Shown here: positions 17,701 through 26,368 of the stretch, piece after piece
Numbering within the stretch: the first letter of the stretch is position 1
How the letters are laid out: every line of letters begins with the position of its first letter
Assembly (NCBI GenBank): GCA_944324045.1
Contig: CALUUT010000104.1
Location: 1-33,616, forward strand
Length of the DNA: 33,616 nucleotides
Reading direction: 5' to 3'
From: an uncultured Desulfovibrionaceae bacterium
GTDB lineage: Bacteria > Desulfobacterota > Desulfovibrionia > Desulfovibrionales > Desulfovibrionaceae
Translations under genes and position numbers: made by a program
Notes under the pieces: generated by a model
What the model was told of the DNA's origin: nothing
The model's database searches: none
What the model saw: only the letters and a program-made list of their open reading frames with translations

Positions 17701-20700
17701 TTCCACGGGCAGCGTCTGCGAGGACATGCGGATGCGCAGAGACTCCAGGGCGGATTTGAGCGCTTCCGGCGAACAACCGCGCATATCATCCACAGCAAAG
17801 ACATAAGGCGGAACTGTTTCCAGAATCTTCTGGGTTCCGTCAGGAAGGAACACCGCGCGCAGCATGTCGTGACGTTCGACCAGCCGTTGCCAGGCCGCAT
17901 TGAGCATATCCAGGTCCAGACGCAAATCATCGAACTCGAAATAAACATGAGTGGCCACGTTTCCCAATTCATACGCGCCAGTACGCCCTATCCAGTAGGC
18001 ATGCTGAATATCGGTCAGGGGAAAGGGAAGGTATCGTTTCTCAGGCGCCGGTTTCAATATGGGGAGCGCCCGTCTTGTTTCAGAAAGCGTTTCCGGTTTG
18101 TTCTGAGCCTGCAGACAAGCCGCCAGTCCGGCTATTGTCGGGTTTCTGAAAAGCTGATCCAGCCCGAAATCGACATGAAGCTCAGAGCGTACCCTGGACG
18201 TCAGCCGCGTAGCCAGCAGGGAATCGCCGCCCAGTTCGAAAAAGCTGTCGTGAACACCTATGCCGTCCTGGGAAAGAATTTCGGACCAGATTGCAGCCAG
18301 CGCCTTTTCCATCGGTGTGCCGGGAAGGGCCCGCGATTGCGTGACGGCGTCCGCATGCCAGCGCAAAGAAGCCAGCGCCTTGCGATCCAGTTTTCCGTTG
18401 GCTGTTGCCGGCAGCCTCTCAAGACGCCTGAAACTTTTGGGAATCATGTATTCCGGAAGTTCCTGCCGAAGAAAATCCGCCAGAATCTGCTCGTTCAGCT
18501 GTTCCGCCGCATCAGGACCCTGAACAACGGCAACGCGGAAACCAAGAAATTCTGAAAGCGCGTCGGATGCCGGAAGCAAGACGAATCGGGCAAAGCCCCG
18601 CGACATAAACTGCCGCTCCCATTCCTCGATGGACAAAAGAGGATGATCCTGACGCAATGCCGCATCTTCGTACCCGTCCCATCCCTGCTGCAGCCCCATG
18701 CTGAGATCAAACGGCTTGTGAAATTTGGTTTCCTCAAGCAGGATGACCACGCCGCCCGGCGCGAGCAAAGAAAGAATAAAATCCAGGGATTCGCCGATGT
18801 TCTTGACGTCGTGCAGCATGCTGGCCGCCAAAATCACATCAAAGGAATGCGGCGGATATCCCTGAATGTCAGGCCGTTTGTCCAGATTAAGCAACCCGTA
18901 TGTGACGCGGGGAAATTCCCTAAACCGCTCTTTGGCCGCATCCAAAAACCATGTTGATATGTCCGTAAAATGGTATTCCGCAACGTTGCGCGTCAGTTCA
19001 GGCAAAAGATGAAGCGTCATGGACGCGATGCCCGCTCCTGTTTCCAGCGCTTTCAAATTTCCGGCGCTGTTCCCATCCGCAATGATGTGGCGCAAAAGAC
19101 GGCGCATATCTTCATAGCAGGGAGCAAAGAGCTTTTGATATACGCGCGGAATGCGTTCATCCACGTATATTTCCGCTGAATGAAACGTGCCTTTCAGTAT
19201 TTCCGTCAGCCGCCGGGCCGGCATCAGCGCAAAAAGCTCCAGCTCGCTTTCCGTGAAGCCGGCGATATATGCCGCTTCACGACGTATTTCCTCTGACAGC
19301 GCATCCAGCGGCTCAACCGGAAGAGGAGCGTCATTAATGAATGCCGCGTCCTGTTCACGAAGCAATCCCATGGATGAAAGAGCGCGCATGGCTCGCCGCA
19401 GCCAGCGGGCATACCGCGGCAAAACGCCTTTGTCCCGGATAAGGGATTCCGGAGAATGCCGCTCCCCGGCTGACGCGTACGCGCCAAGCTCGCGCAAGGC
19501 GTTGCACGCCGCAAGACAATACAGGCGTTCAAGACGCTCCCAAGCGCGCAGGAATTCAGGCGTAAGATTTTGCTTTGCGTCTCTTCCGATATGAGCGGCG
19601 TTCGTATCTGCAAAATCGAGCCATGCCGCACGCAATTTTTGATCGGGGCTTTGACGCGATTCGAGCAAAGAACAGTCTTTTCCCGCCTGAACGACGACAA
19701 ACGCGTCAAGTCTTTTCCCGCCCTGAGCCTGTTCGGATGCGACCACCACGGCATCGCGCACGTCCGGATGACTGCGCAGAGCCGATTCTATTTCACCAAG
19801 TTCGATACGGTGCCCTCTGACCTTGACCTGCTGATCTTTCCGGCCCAGAAATTCGATGGTTCCATCAGGCCAAAACCGGCCAAGGTCTCCTGTACGATAC
19901 CAGCGCGTTGCGCCGTCATGGACAAAACTGCGGGCTGTAAGCGCCGGGTCGCCGCGATATTCCAGGGCAACGCCGCGTCCGCCGATCCAGAGTTCTCCAG
20001 GCGTCCAATCCGGACAATCCCGCCCCAGTCCGTCAACCACGCGATACGCCTGCCCCGGAAGGGCTCGTCCATATGGAATGGACGTCCAGTTTTCCGGCAA
20101 CGGCAGATGCACGTCCTGCACATTGGACCAAATGGCGGCCTCGGTCGCGCCGCCAAGCGCCGCAAAACGGCATTGCGGCGCGGCCTGCGCCAATCGTTCG
20201 GGAAGGTCAAGCCCTATCCAGTCTCCCGACAGAAGCGCCAAACGCATTGATGCCAGCGAGCCGGGCCATTCCTGCGCATCCACAAGCAGCATATCCAAAA
20301 GGATGGGAACGGAATTCCAGACGCTGACCTCATGCCGCGCCGCGCATTCGCGCCAAACCGCGGCATTGCGGCGGTCGGCCTCATCCAATATGACCAGCGA
20401 GCCCCCAATTCCAAGCATTCCGAAGACGTCAAAAACAGACAGATCAAAATCCATGGCCGAAACAGCAAGGACTCTGTCGTTTTCAGAAAGACCATACCGC
20501 TGAACCACGGCATGTATGGTATTCAGCGCGGCCTCGTGCGTGATTGCAACGCCTTTGGGCTCTCCTGTGGAACCTGATGTAAAGATGACGTACGCTAAAG
20601 CGTCCGCGGGAGAAAATTCCGGAGTCGCGACAGGCGCATCCCGCGCTGTCGCAATATCCAATACAATGGCGTCATCAGGCCAGCCCAGCGATTCCGCCAA

Positions 20701-22677
20701 CGCGGCATCGCTGAGAACAAACCGAATGCCCGCTTTGCGATGGATGCGCTCCCGACGCGACAAAGGCTGTTCCGGACTTACAGGCACATAGGCGGCGCCG
20801 GCGGCAAGAATCCCAAGCGTCGCGGCGATCTGAGCCGCTCCGCGCGGCAGCGTGACGGCAACCGGCTCGCTTTTGCCAACGCCCGCCGCTCTAAGACAGC
20901 TTGCTGCGCGCAACGCCCATTCCGCCAGACGTCCGTAGGAAACAGGCTCGCCATGAACCGGAATCAAAGCCGTACGCTCAGGATGGATTCGCGCTCTTTC
21001 AAAAAACGACTCGTGCAACGCGCCGTACGGCGCTCCCGCCTCTTCCCCAGGCGACGCGCGCCGCAAGTCCGGCAAGACGTCAAAGCAGACGGACCAGTCC
21101 GCATCCGAAACGGAAAGAGCGTCAATCAGTCGGCCATACGCCGCGAACATCTGATCAAGCATCCCGTCCGGAAACAACTCCTCGACCGCATCCCACGCCA
21201 GAAGCGTCCCTTCGCCTGTCTCATATATCTGGAAATCAAGCCAAATTTGCGGAGTCTGGGAAATCATATACCCCGGTATGCCCAAAGGGCTCCCGGCGCC
21301 GTCCAGCAGCCGCGTTCCGACATTTCCAGCAAACACCACAGGCGCGCACACGCTTTCGCCGGGATGCAACCGGGAAAGATCCCGCAAGACGCGCACGCCG
21401 GAATATCCGGCATGGACGACATCAGCATACAGTCGCGTCTGAAGCGCCTGAAGCCGCTCCAAAAATGCGGCGGATTTTGAGCAATCCACCTCCAGAAGAA
21501 TGCTATTGGTAAAATCCGCAACAACGTCTTCAATCCCCGCATCTTCCGTCTGACGATTGAAAAGAGGCATGTTGATCAAAAAATGCGGCGAAGCGCTCCA
21601 CCTGGACAGGACTTCAACGTATGCCGTAAGCAAAACCATTGCCGGCGTCACGCCGTACGAGGCGGCTTTTTCCTGAAGTTTCTTCCATTGGGCGCGAGAA
21701 AGATGACGCTTCCTGCGCCGAAAGCGGGGACAGGCCACGTCCTCCGGCTTTTTTGCAAGCGGCAAGGCCGGCGCGCCCGGCAATGAAGACAGTCGCGCCA
21801 TCCAGTATGCGCGGTCCCGCTCCTCTGTTTCCGCCCGTATAGCGGCCTCGCGCTCCAGATACGCCGCAAAATTCCAGTCGCGCGGCGCGGAAGAAATCTC
21901 GCCGTGCATATAGGCCGCGCCCAAATCCCGTAAAAGAATCGTAAGGCTTTGCGCGTCGGCGACCAGCAAATCCACGTCGAAATGCACTCGCGTGCGTCCT
22001 TCCGGAAGCAGGCTGAGTTCAAGCCCAATGACTTCTCCACGCTCCACCGCCAAACAGCGATGCGACAGAGCTTCGCGAATTTCTTCCAGAGCGGAGTCCG
22101 CCTCATTTTGAGACGCCGCGCGCAAGTCGCGCACGGGCAACGCCGTAAGAAGAGGCTCCGCCATGATTTCCTGGCGTCCATCTTCAAGAAAACGAGCCCG
22201 CAGCATGGGATGGCTTCGAAGCAGAATATGCCATGCCCGTTCCAGACGCTCCGGCTCCAGATCTCTGCCGTCCAACTCAATGTAGGCGTGACACCCCACT
22301 CCGCCCAGAGGCTGGTCATTGCGCCTGCCAATCCAATAGGCATGTTGCATGTCGGTGAGCGCAAACGGTCCGGAACAGACGGGTTGCGCCTTTCGCACAG
22401 ACGATTTCACGCCTTTTTCCCGCAACAAATACGACCATTCCCGCAGGGTTGGATTCTCCAGAAGCTCCGCGAACGTGACGTTCGCCCCGGCCTTGCGCCA
22501 CTGATTCAGCAAGCGCATGATCCGAAGCGAATCAAGGCCGCATTCAATCAGATTCGCTTCTTCCCCAAATTCAAACGGTTCCGGCAAAAGGGCCATTATG
22601 GCGCTCCGCACGGCCCCAGCCTCAAAAAGAGTCCTTCCTTGCTCTTCCCCTATGACATTCCCCCCATTGTCCTCCAT
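14800..22677 (-). CDS. NRPS: ArCP-Cy-A(Cys)[stuffed]-PCP-Cy-A(Cys)-PCP, HMWP2-like
   Basis: A 2625-residue loading and two-module NRPS like HMWP2/PchE. Aryl carrier Ser50 (GLDS). Cy1 about 104-530: D236-x4-D241-xx-S244 intact, Asp481 present, but Ala450 (PVVFAGN) where Thr is expected. A1 about 560-1435: pocket D-L-F-N-L-S-L-I-W, Cys type, with an inserted methyltransferase-fold domain at about 1010-1390 whose SAM loop is degenerate (E1212-T-G-A-G-I-A-S), suiting an epimerase. PCP1 Ser1486. Cy2 about 1550-1985: D1686/D1691/S1694, Thr1898, Asp1931. A2 about 2005-2515: complete, pocket D-L-Y-N-L-S-L-I-W, exactly the Cys code. PCP2 Ser2552 (GGTS). The basic tail 2590-2625 may dock to the PKS. 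HMWP2 lacks the second A domain. GAGGAGGA lies directly before the ATG, and an upstream in-frame stop rules out a longer start. Confidence 0.93.
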   Translation of the reverse strand: MEDNGGNVIGEEQGRTLFEAGAVRSAIMALLPEPFEFGEEANLIECGLDSLRIMRLLNQWRKAGANVTFAELLENPTLREWSYLLREKGVKSSVRKAQPVCSGPFALTDMQHAYWIGRRNDQPLGGVGCHAYIELDGRDLEPERLERAWHILLRSHPMLRARFLEDGRQEIMAEPLLTALPVRDLRAASQNEADSALEEIREALSHRCLAVERGEVIGLELSLLPEGRTRVHFDVDLLVADAQSLTILLRDLGAAYMHGEISSAPRDWNFAAYLEREAAIRAETEERDRAYWMARLSSLPGAPALPLAKKPEDVACPRFRRRKRHLSRAQWKKLQEKAASYGVTPAMVLLTAYVEVLSRWSASPHFLINMPLFNRQTEDAGIEDVVADFTNSILLEVDCSKSAAFLERLQALQTRLYADVVHAGYSGVRVLRDLSRLHPGESVCAPVVFAGNVGTRLLDGAGSPLGIPGYMISQTPQIWLDFQIYETGEGTLLAWDAVEELFPDGMLDQMFAAYGRLIDALSVSDADWSVCFDVLPDLRRASPGEEAGAPYGALHESFFERARIHPERTALIPVHGEPVSYGRLAEWALRAASCLRAAGVGKSEPVAVTLPRGAAQIAATLGILAAGAAYVPVSPEQPLSRRERIHRKAGIRFVLSDAALAESLGWPDDAIVLDIATARDAPVATPEFSPADALAYVIFTSGSTGEPKGVAITHEAALNTIHAVVQRYGLSENDRVLAVSAMDFDLSVFDVFGMLGIGGSLVILDEADRRNAAVWRECAARHEVSVWNSVPILLDMLLVDAQEWPGSLASMRLALLSGDWIGLDLPERLAQAAPQCRFAALGGATEAAIWSNVQDVHLPLPENWTSIPYGRALPGQAYRVVDGLGRDCPDWTPGELWIGGRGVALEYRGDPALTARSFVHDGATRWYRTGDLGRFWPDGTIEFLGRKDQQVKVRGHRIELGEIESALRSHPDVRDAVVVASEQAQGGKRLDAFVVVQAGKDCSLLESRQSPDQKLRAAWLDFADTNAAHIGRDAKQNLTPEFLRAWERLERLYCLAACNALRELGAYASAGERHSPESLIRDKGVLPRYARWLRRAMRALSSMGLLREQDAAFINDAPLPVEPLDALSEEIRREAAYIAGFTESELELFALMPARRLTEILKGTFHSAEIYVDERIPRVYQKLFAPCYEDMRRLLRHIIADGNSAGNLKALETGAGIASMTLHLLPELTRNVAEYHFTDISTWFLDAAKERFREFPRVTYGLLNLDKRPDIQGYPPHSFDVILAASMLHDVKNIGESLDFILSLLAPGGVVILLEETKFHKPFDLSMGLQQGWDGYEDAALRQDHPLLSIEEWERQFMSRGFARFVLLPASDALSEFLGFRVAVVQGPDAAEQLNEQILADFLRQELPEYMIPKSFRRLERLPATANGKLDRKALASLRWHADAVTQSRALPGTPMEKALAAIWSEILSQDGIGVHDSFFELGGDSLLATRLTSRVRSELHVDFGLDQLFRNPTIAGLAACLQAQNKPETLSETRRALPILKPAPEKRYLPFPLTDIQHAYWIGRTGAYELGNVATHVYFEFDDLRLDLDMLNAAWQRLVERHDMLRAVFLPDGTQKILETVPPYVFAVDDMRGCSPEALKSALESLRIRMSSQTLPVETGPLFEIRAVRYDASDGERIRLFLDFDALIADAWSLFLLLDEWLKLYHNPAASLPELALSFRDYVMAEEALQKSEAWLCDWAYWNSRLDDIPMPPELPMAKNPAGLECTRTTRRSMVLDRDIWSALKNRIRKAGLSASGFLIAAYAEIIGMWSRNQRFTLNLTLFNRLDLHPQAHELVGDFTSLDLLAVEGGTGSFLEKAKALQHQLWADMNHRMVGGVRVLRELRKRGRLPAPAVVFTGAVSLGAARDASSLSKLGTLVASVTQTPQVCLDHQAYEQNGALVLNWDAVEELFPDGMLDAMFYAYTELLSRLARGAGWEEKALPPLPQKQRVARAAFNDTAGPLSPETLDSLFRKQAKKHPERIAVITPHASYSYAELEARAEAVARALRENGAAPNRLVGIVLEKSWEQIAAVVGVIRAGAAYLPIDPTLPAERQKFLLRSGEVKVALTCSGLMDAPLWPETGVRPIAVDALKTPADAETKLQPASINSRDIAYVIYTSGSTGQPKGVVIDHRGVVNTTLDMNERFNVGPEDRLFGLSGLHFDLSAYDIWGALSAGAAVVLPDARRLKDPSHWLPLMRKTGVTIWNSVPALMQMLADYAAAVPEKVPLRLRLALLSGDWIPLGLPDAVKKAWPGIKVVSLGGATEASIWSIVYPIEMVEPEWKSIPYGRPMRNQSIHVLDAFFNERPDWVPGELYIGGIGLAQGYWKDDERTAASFITHPKTGERLYRTGDMGRFLPNGLIEFLGREDFQVKVRGYRIELGEIEATLRRHEAVEDVVAVVAGKESAQRRIVAFATVCETTDGEALRAFASEFLPGYMVPAQVFFLDAMPLSANGKVDRGELARRAEQDGFERVAAARPESPAERRTALVWEELLERRDIGADDNFFDLGGTSVLAVRLHQRLAAAFGRSFPLVSVFEYPTVRAFARFVEAEEEPEKNEAEQARIARRRARHGAFFQHRKTKRGNV

Positions 22678-22718
22678 TCCTCCTCAATCGAACGCGCCAA
22701 GCCGCTTCCATCAACCCG

Positions 22719-24326
22719 TCAGCCCCGCCGTTCCTCCGCCATGCGCGCCAACTGCCGTTTGTTGATCTTTCCCACGGCCGTCACCGGCCAGCGCTCCACA
22801 TATTCAAGCTGGTCGGGCAACTTGAACGGCGCAACCCCCTGCTTGCGCAAAAACGCATGCAGCTCGGAAAGAACAGGCATTTTCGCCGCTTCTTCCAAAC
22901 GCACCCAAGCGCATGTGCGTTCGCCAAGCGTTTTGTCAGGAACGCCCACGACAGCGGCATCTGCAACTCCTGGATAAAAACGAATTTGATTTTCAATTTC
23001 AGTAGAAGAAAATTTTTCACCGGCCCGATTGATCTGATCCCTCAAGCGTCCGCGAATCTGGAGCCGCCCGGAAGCCGTCCATGCCGCAATATCGCCGGAG
23101 CGACAGTATCCTTCGGCCGTGATGTTCCGCCGGCTCAAGTCTTCCGAACAAAAATAGGATGCAAGAGTGCAGGGGCCTCGAACAATTAATTCCCCTTCTT
23201 CGCCGGACGGAACGTCTTTGCCGTTTTCATCGACAATGCGCAGATCGTCTTCCTCAAAAAGCGGCGGTCCCTGAACTCGCGTATCCTCAAGATAGGAAGG
23301 ATCATCCGGATCGGTATAACAAACCAGCCCTTCAGAAAAACCATATGCCTGCTGAATGCGGCAGCCGAGCGCCTTCATTGCGGCGACCGCAATGCCCGGA
23401 TCAAGCGGCGAGCCGCCTACCTGCACCAAGTTCAGGCTGGACAGATCGCTGTCATCCCATGCGCGCGCTTCAGTCCAGGCCCGCAGCAAAGGCGGAACCG
23501 CTGCCGTCAACGTCACCTTTTCCCGCTCAATAAGCGGAAAAACTTCATCAAAACTTGGCGTTCCGGCGAGCACAACCTTTGCGCCTTGCGAAAATGCGCC
23601 GATGATTCCAGGGCATCCCATGCAAAAATGGTGTCCAACCGGAAGCGCCGCCAGATAAACGCTCTCTCCTACAAGGCCGCAGCGTTTGGCGGAAGCCATG
23701 GCGTTGCATACATATTGGGCATGCGTTTTTGGAATCATTTTCGGCGCGCTCGTCGTGCCGCCCGAAAGAAGGATAAACGCCGTATCCATCGCATCCGGAA
23801 AAAATATTTCCGTTGGGTCTCCGTCCAGACTCTCCAGTGCGACGCTGCCCGGCGCCTTTCCGTCATCGCTGACAAAAAGGCGCAAAGAGGCATGACGCCG
23901 GCGCATTTGCGCCACAAGCGGCGCATAGTCATAGCCCATGAAGCGGCTTGGTGCGAAATACACGGCTGGCTTGACGATTTCGCACAAAATATTGATATCC
24001 GCTTCACGGTAGGCTGGAAGCGTCAGAATGGGAATCACGCCAAGGCGAAAACACGCAAAGGCTGCAAGAACATATTCGACGGCATTGGAAAACTGAAGAA
24101 TGGCGCACATGCCGGGCATTACTCCATTGTCGCGCAATCCCGCCGCAATCCGTTCCGAACGTCGATGCAGCTCCGCATACGACAAGCGCCGGGAATGAGC
24201 GACAAGCGCGATTTTTTCCGGATAGGCGCTTGCCCAGAGCGCCAATTCTTCCCCTAATGAATATGGACGCCAATGCTCCCTCTTCCAATAACCGGCGTCC
24301 ATGCTCCGATGAGCCTGCAAGTTCAT
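22719..24326 (-). CDS. Aryl-acid AMP ligase (salicylate/dihydroxybenzoate-type)
   Basis: A 535-residue stand-alone adenylating enzyme that activates an aryl acid and loads it on the ArCP of the next gene, as YbtE, PchD, MbtA and DhbE do. P-loop LLSGGTTSAPK at about 187-197; A5-type motif YGFSEGLVCYT; catalytic Lys520 in VGKINK. Relative to DhbE, the aryl pocket has His233 for Asn235, Cys238 for Ser240 and Val335 for Val337. Cys is the salicylate-type residue and Val the dihydroxybenzoate-type residue, while His at the Asn position is unusual, so the substrate is uncertain. I chose the ATG at 24326 (GAAGGGGA upstream); a longer frame to 24449 would run through the promoter and into the transferase gene. 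It is first after the Fur-like element and 41 bp ahead of the large NRPS. Confidence 0.9.
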   Translation of the reverse strand: MNLQAHRSMDAGYWKREHWRPYSLGEELALWASAYPEKIALVAHSRRLSYAELHRRSERIAAGLRDNGVMPGMCAILQFSNAVEYVLAAFACFRLGVIPILTLPAYREADINILCEIVKPAVYFAPSRFMGYDYAPLVAQMRRRHASLRLFVSDDGKAPGSVALESLDGDPTEIFFPDAMDTAFILLSGGTTSAPKMIPKTHAQYVCNAMASAKRCGLVGESVYLAALPVGHHFCMGCPGIIGAFSQGAKVVLAGTPSFDEVFPLIEREKVTLTAAVPPLLRAWTEARAWDDSDLSSLNLVQVGGSPLDPGIAVAAMKALGCRIQQAYGFSEGLVCYTDPDDPSYLEDTRVQGPPLFEEDDLRIVDENGKDVPSGEEGELIVRGPCTLASYFCSEDLSRRNITAEGYCRSGDIAAWTASGRLQIRGRLRDQINRAGEKFSSTEIENQIRFYPGVADAAVVGVPDKTLGERTCAWVRLEEAAKMPVLSELHAFLRKQGVAPFKLPDQLEYVERWPVTAVGKINKRQLARMAEERRG

Positions 24327-24367
24327 ATTTCCCCTTCTTTTTTCCACATATTCCTCATTATGTATAA

Positions 24368-24394
24368 TAAAATTGAATTTCATTTTCATTAAAT
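24368..24394 (-). promoter_or_regulatory. Fur-like operator upstream of the AMP ligase gene
   Basis: The minus strand reads GAAAATGAAATTCAATTTT at 24387-24369, matching 13 of 19 positions of the Fur box GATAATGATAATCATTATC. Its core TGAAATT-C-AATTTTA (24382-24368) is a 7-1-7 inverted repeat with one mismatch. It lies about 40 bp before the ATG at 24326, beside TATTAT/TATACA-like -10 sequences. A 27-bp stretch covering it recurs at 26369-26395 with 24 identities. I infer iron (Fur-family) control of the assembly-line genes; AT-richness makes a chance match possible for either site alone. Confidence 0.55.
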
Positions 24395-24396
24395 GA

Positions 24397-25107
24397 TTAA
24401 AAAAAAGAAAAGCCCGTATTACATAAGGCCGCAGACATGACCGCTTCACCAGGAAACAGCCATTGAGCCAGACGTGTGTGCCGCGCTGCCGCGTGTCCGG
24501 TCACGAAGGGAAACCCCGCCATGTCCGGCGGCGAAACGCCAAATTCATTCAGCGGCATATGCAACCCCACGCCGAGCGCTTTAAGGAACGCTTCGCGCAA
24601 AGTCCAGCAGCGCAAAAAGCGTCTGTCAGGATTCTTTTCTATCCATCTCCGCTCTTCTGGCGAAAACCATCGTCGCGCTATGTCCAATGCGTCAGGAACA
24701 GGCTGCAGCCGTTCGATATCCACGCCGATGGCGTGATTGCCGCGCACAACGCCGATCACCGCAACGTCCCCGCTATGAGAAAGATTAAAATGCACGTTTC
24801 CCGGCAAAAAAGGCTTGCCGGTTTTATTAAACGAAAAATGCACGTCAGCCGGACGGCATCCAACATATGCGCCCACTATGCGCCGAAGCGCGCCATGAGC
24901 CGCGACAAACCGTTCCGCCAGTTTTGGCGCGACAAAGCGCCGCGCACGCGCCTTTTCTTCGCTGGAAAGAAAAAGCCAGGCACCCTCCGCGCCCTCATGC
25001 AACGGGACATGCCATAAATGGACGTCTCCCCCTGTCCCGATTTCTTCCACACGTCCATTGTAACGATGCCAAACGACCTCAGGAAACCCGGGAGCGGCAT
25101 GAACCAT
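24397..25107 (-). CDS. Sfp-type 4'-phosphopantetheinyl transferase
   Basis: A 236-residue Sfp/AcpS-superfamily enzyme that transfers phosphopantetheine from CoA to carrier-protein serines, here the aryl, peptidyl and polyketide carriers of the same operon. The family marks are FNLSHSGD at 107-114, the metal-binding GVDIER (D130, E132) and WTLREAFLKALG at 168-179 (E172, K176; Arg replaces the first Lys of the common WxxKEA form). The first ATG of the frame, at 25107 with GGAAA upstream, was chosen; the frame is open to a TTG at 25146 inside the thioesterase gene. It follows the thioesterase by 14 bp and ends just before the Fur-like element. Confidence 0.92.
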   Translation of the reverse strand: MVHAAPGFPEVVWHRYNGRVEEIGTGGDVHLWHVPLHEGAEGAWLFLSSEEKARARRFVAPKLAERFVAAHGALRRIVGAYVGCRPADVHFSFNKTGKPFLPGNVHFNLSHSGDVAVIGVVRGNHAIGVDIERLQPVPDALDIARRWFSPEERRWIEKNPDRRFLRCWTLREAFLKALGVGLHMPLNEFGVSPPDMAGFPFVTGHAAARHTRLAQWLFPGEAVMSAALCNTGFSFF

Positions 25108-25121
25108 CGCTGTTTCCAGGT

Positions 25122-25868
25122 TCAAACCGCACCTGCGCGGGCGCAATCGGATGCAAGAATCTCATGCACCATATCCAGCAGACAATTATCCGGCTCATTC
25201 AGGAAAAAATGTCCTCCCCGCATGAGACGAAGATCAAACTCCGCTGTTGTATGCCGTTTCCAGCCTTCCATTTCCCCGGGCGTCGCTTCCGGGTCCTCCG
25301 TGCCGCAAAAGGCGGTAATAGGCACAGGCAAAGGCTGGCCGGGCCGATATTCATATGTTTCGTCAACCGTGAAATCAGCTCGAAGTATGGGAAGAAAAAA
25401 AGACATGATCTCTTTGTTTTCAAGAATATCAGAAGGCGTTCCACTAAACCGCCGCAATTCAACGATAAAGGCGTCGTCATCAAGCACATGCAAAGGGCGC
25501 GGCTCACGATGTTCCGGAGTCGGACTCCCGGAAACAAACAGACGCAAGGGCATTCGACAGTTTCGACGCCTAAGAGCGCGCGCCGCCTCAAACGCCACCC
25601 GCGCCCCAAGACTGTGCCCAAATAATGCATAAGGCCGTACCGTATATGGGAGAATGGCTTCCACAACCTCGGCGACGATATCCTCCAGCGCATACAGCAA
25701 CGGTTCATGCAGCCTGTTTTCACGTCCGGGCGGCTGAACAGCGAAAACGCCGCCGCGCGAATCTTTTATCCAACTGCGAAAAGCAGAAGCGCCGCCCCCA
25801 GCGTATGGAAAACAAAATAACCGCACCGGCGCATGCGCCGTGTTTTGCGGCAAAATCCAGCGAGACAT
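25122..25868 (-). CDS. Type II thioesterase (YbtT/GrsT-like)
   Basis: A 248-residue alpha/beta-hydrolase of the external thioesterase family, which removes misloaded acyl groups from NRPS/PKS carriers. It has the N-terminal LFCFPYAGGGASAF signature, nucleophile Ser86 in FGHSLGAR, Asp192 in CGTEDP and His220 in RGGHFF. I chose the ATG at 25868 with AAGGAAG upstream; an in-frame ATG at 25907 would add thirteen residues before the conserved start. It is the first gene of the minus-strand cluster. The promoter should lie in the intergenic region to its right. Confidence 0.93.
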   Translation of the reverse strand: MSRWILPQNTAHAPVRLFCFPYAGGGASAFRSWIKDSRGGVFAVQPPGRENRLHEPLLYALEDIVAEVVEAILPYTVRPYALFGHSLGARVAFEAARALRRRNCRMPLRLFVSGSPTPEHREPRPLHVLDDDAFIVELRRFSGTPSDILENKEIMSFFLPILRADFTVDETYEYRPGQPLPVPITAFCGTEDPEATPGEMEGWKRHTTAEFDLRLMRGGHFFLNEPDNCLLDMVHEILASDCARAGAV

Positions 25869-25891
25869 GCTTTCTTCCTTAACAATACATG

Positions 25892-25912
25892 TTGCAATCA
25901 AAATCAATGCAA
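25892..25912. promoter_or_regulatory. Inverted repeat upstream of the thioesterase gene
   Basis: TTGCA and TGCAA arms flank an 11-bp AT-rich spacer, 24-44 bp upstream of the thioesterase ATG. The position suits an operator in the promoter of the cluster. The protein that would bind is unknown, and five-base arms are weak evidence. Confidence 0.25.
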
Positions 25913-25946
25913 ACCTGCGTTCGCACTTTCCGCGTCAAGTCCCCTA

Positions 25947-25969
25947 TATGAAACTATCGGCCTTTCATA
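25947..25969. promoter_or_regulatory. TATGAAA/TTTCATA inverted repeat, possible operator
   Basis: Perfect 7-bp arms TATGAAA and TTTCATA are separated by 9 bp (CTATCGGCC), about 80-100 bp upstream of the thioesterase start. The ATGAAA half-site also occurs in the two Fur-like elements. A regulator site for the cluster is plausible but unproven. Confidence 0.35.
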
Positions 25970-26368
25970 ACTCATGCGTCAAATCTGGCCTCATATAAAG
26001 AGTGCTCTCTAAGGAAACAATTGATCAAATCACTCGTTTGCACCAGAATTTAAAAAATACGCCAACAAAATGAAATGCGTATAATTAATATTTTATATCC
26101 ATCAATAAAAAATATGAACATTACATAAATAAAAATTCAATAATATAAAACATAACAGGTATTTATAATAAGAATTAATAATATAAATAAACTTTACAAC
26201 ATGAACTTACTATATTAAATAGTATGTATTATAAAATATAATACATAAATATTGCTATTAATAATTAATTTTATAAATAGCCATATTAAATAAGAGCGAC
26301 AAATTTTTTATAAGTGTAGTAATTTTTCGTGCAGAGAAAAAGTACGCTTCATGACAACAAATGTCAAT

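Noticed and set aside
24327-24449. N-terminal extension of the AMP ligase
   Set aside because: It would overlap the transferase gene and the Fur-like element. The ATG at 24326 has a good ribosome-binding site and fits the family length.
26040-26330. Several weak Fur-box matches in the AT-rich stretch
   Set aside because: Twelve of 19 matches are expected by chance in such AT-rich sequence. Only the element shared with the ligase promoter was kept.
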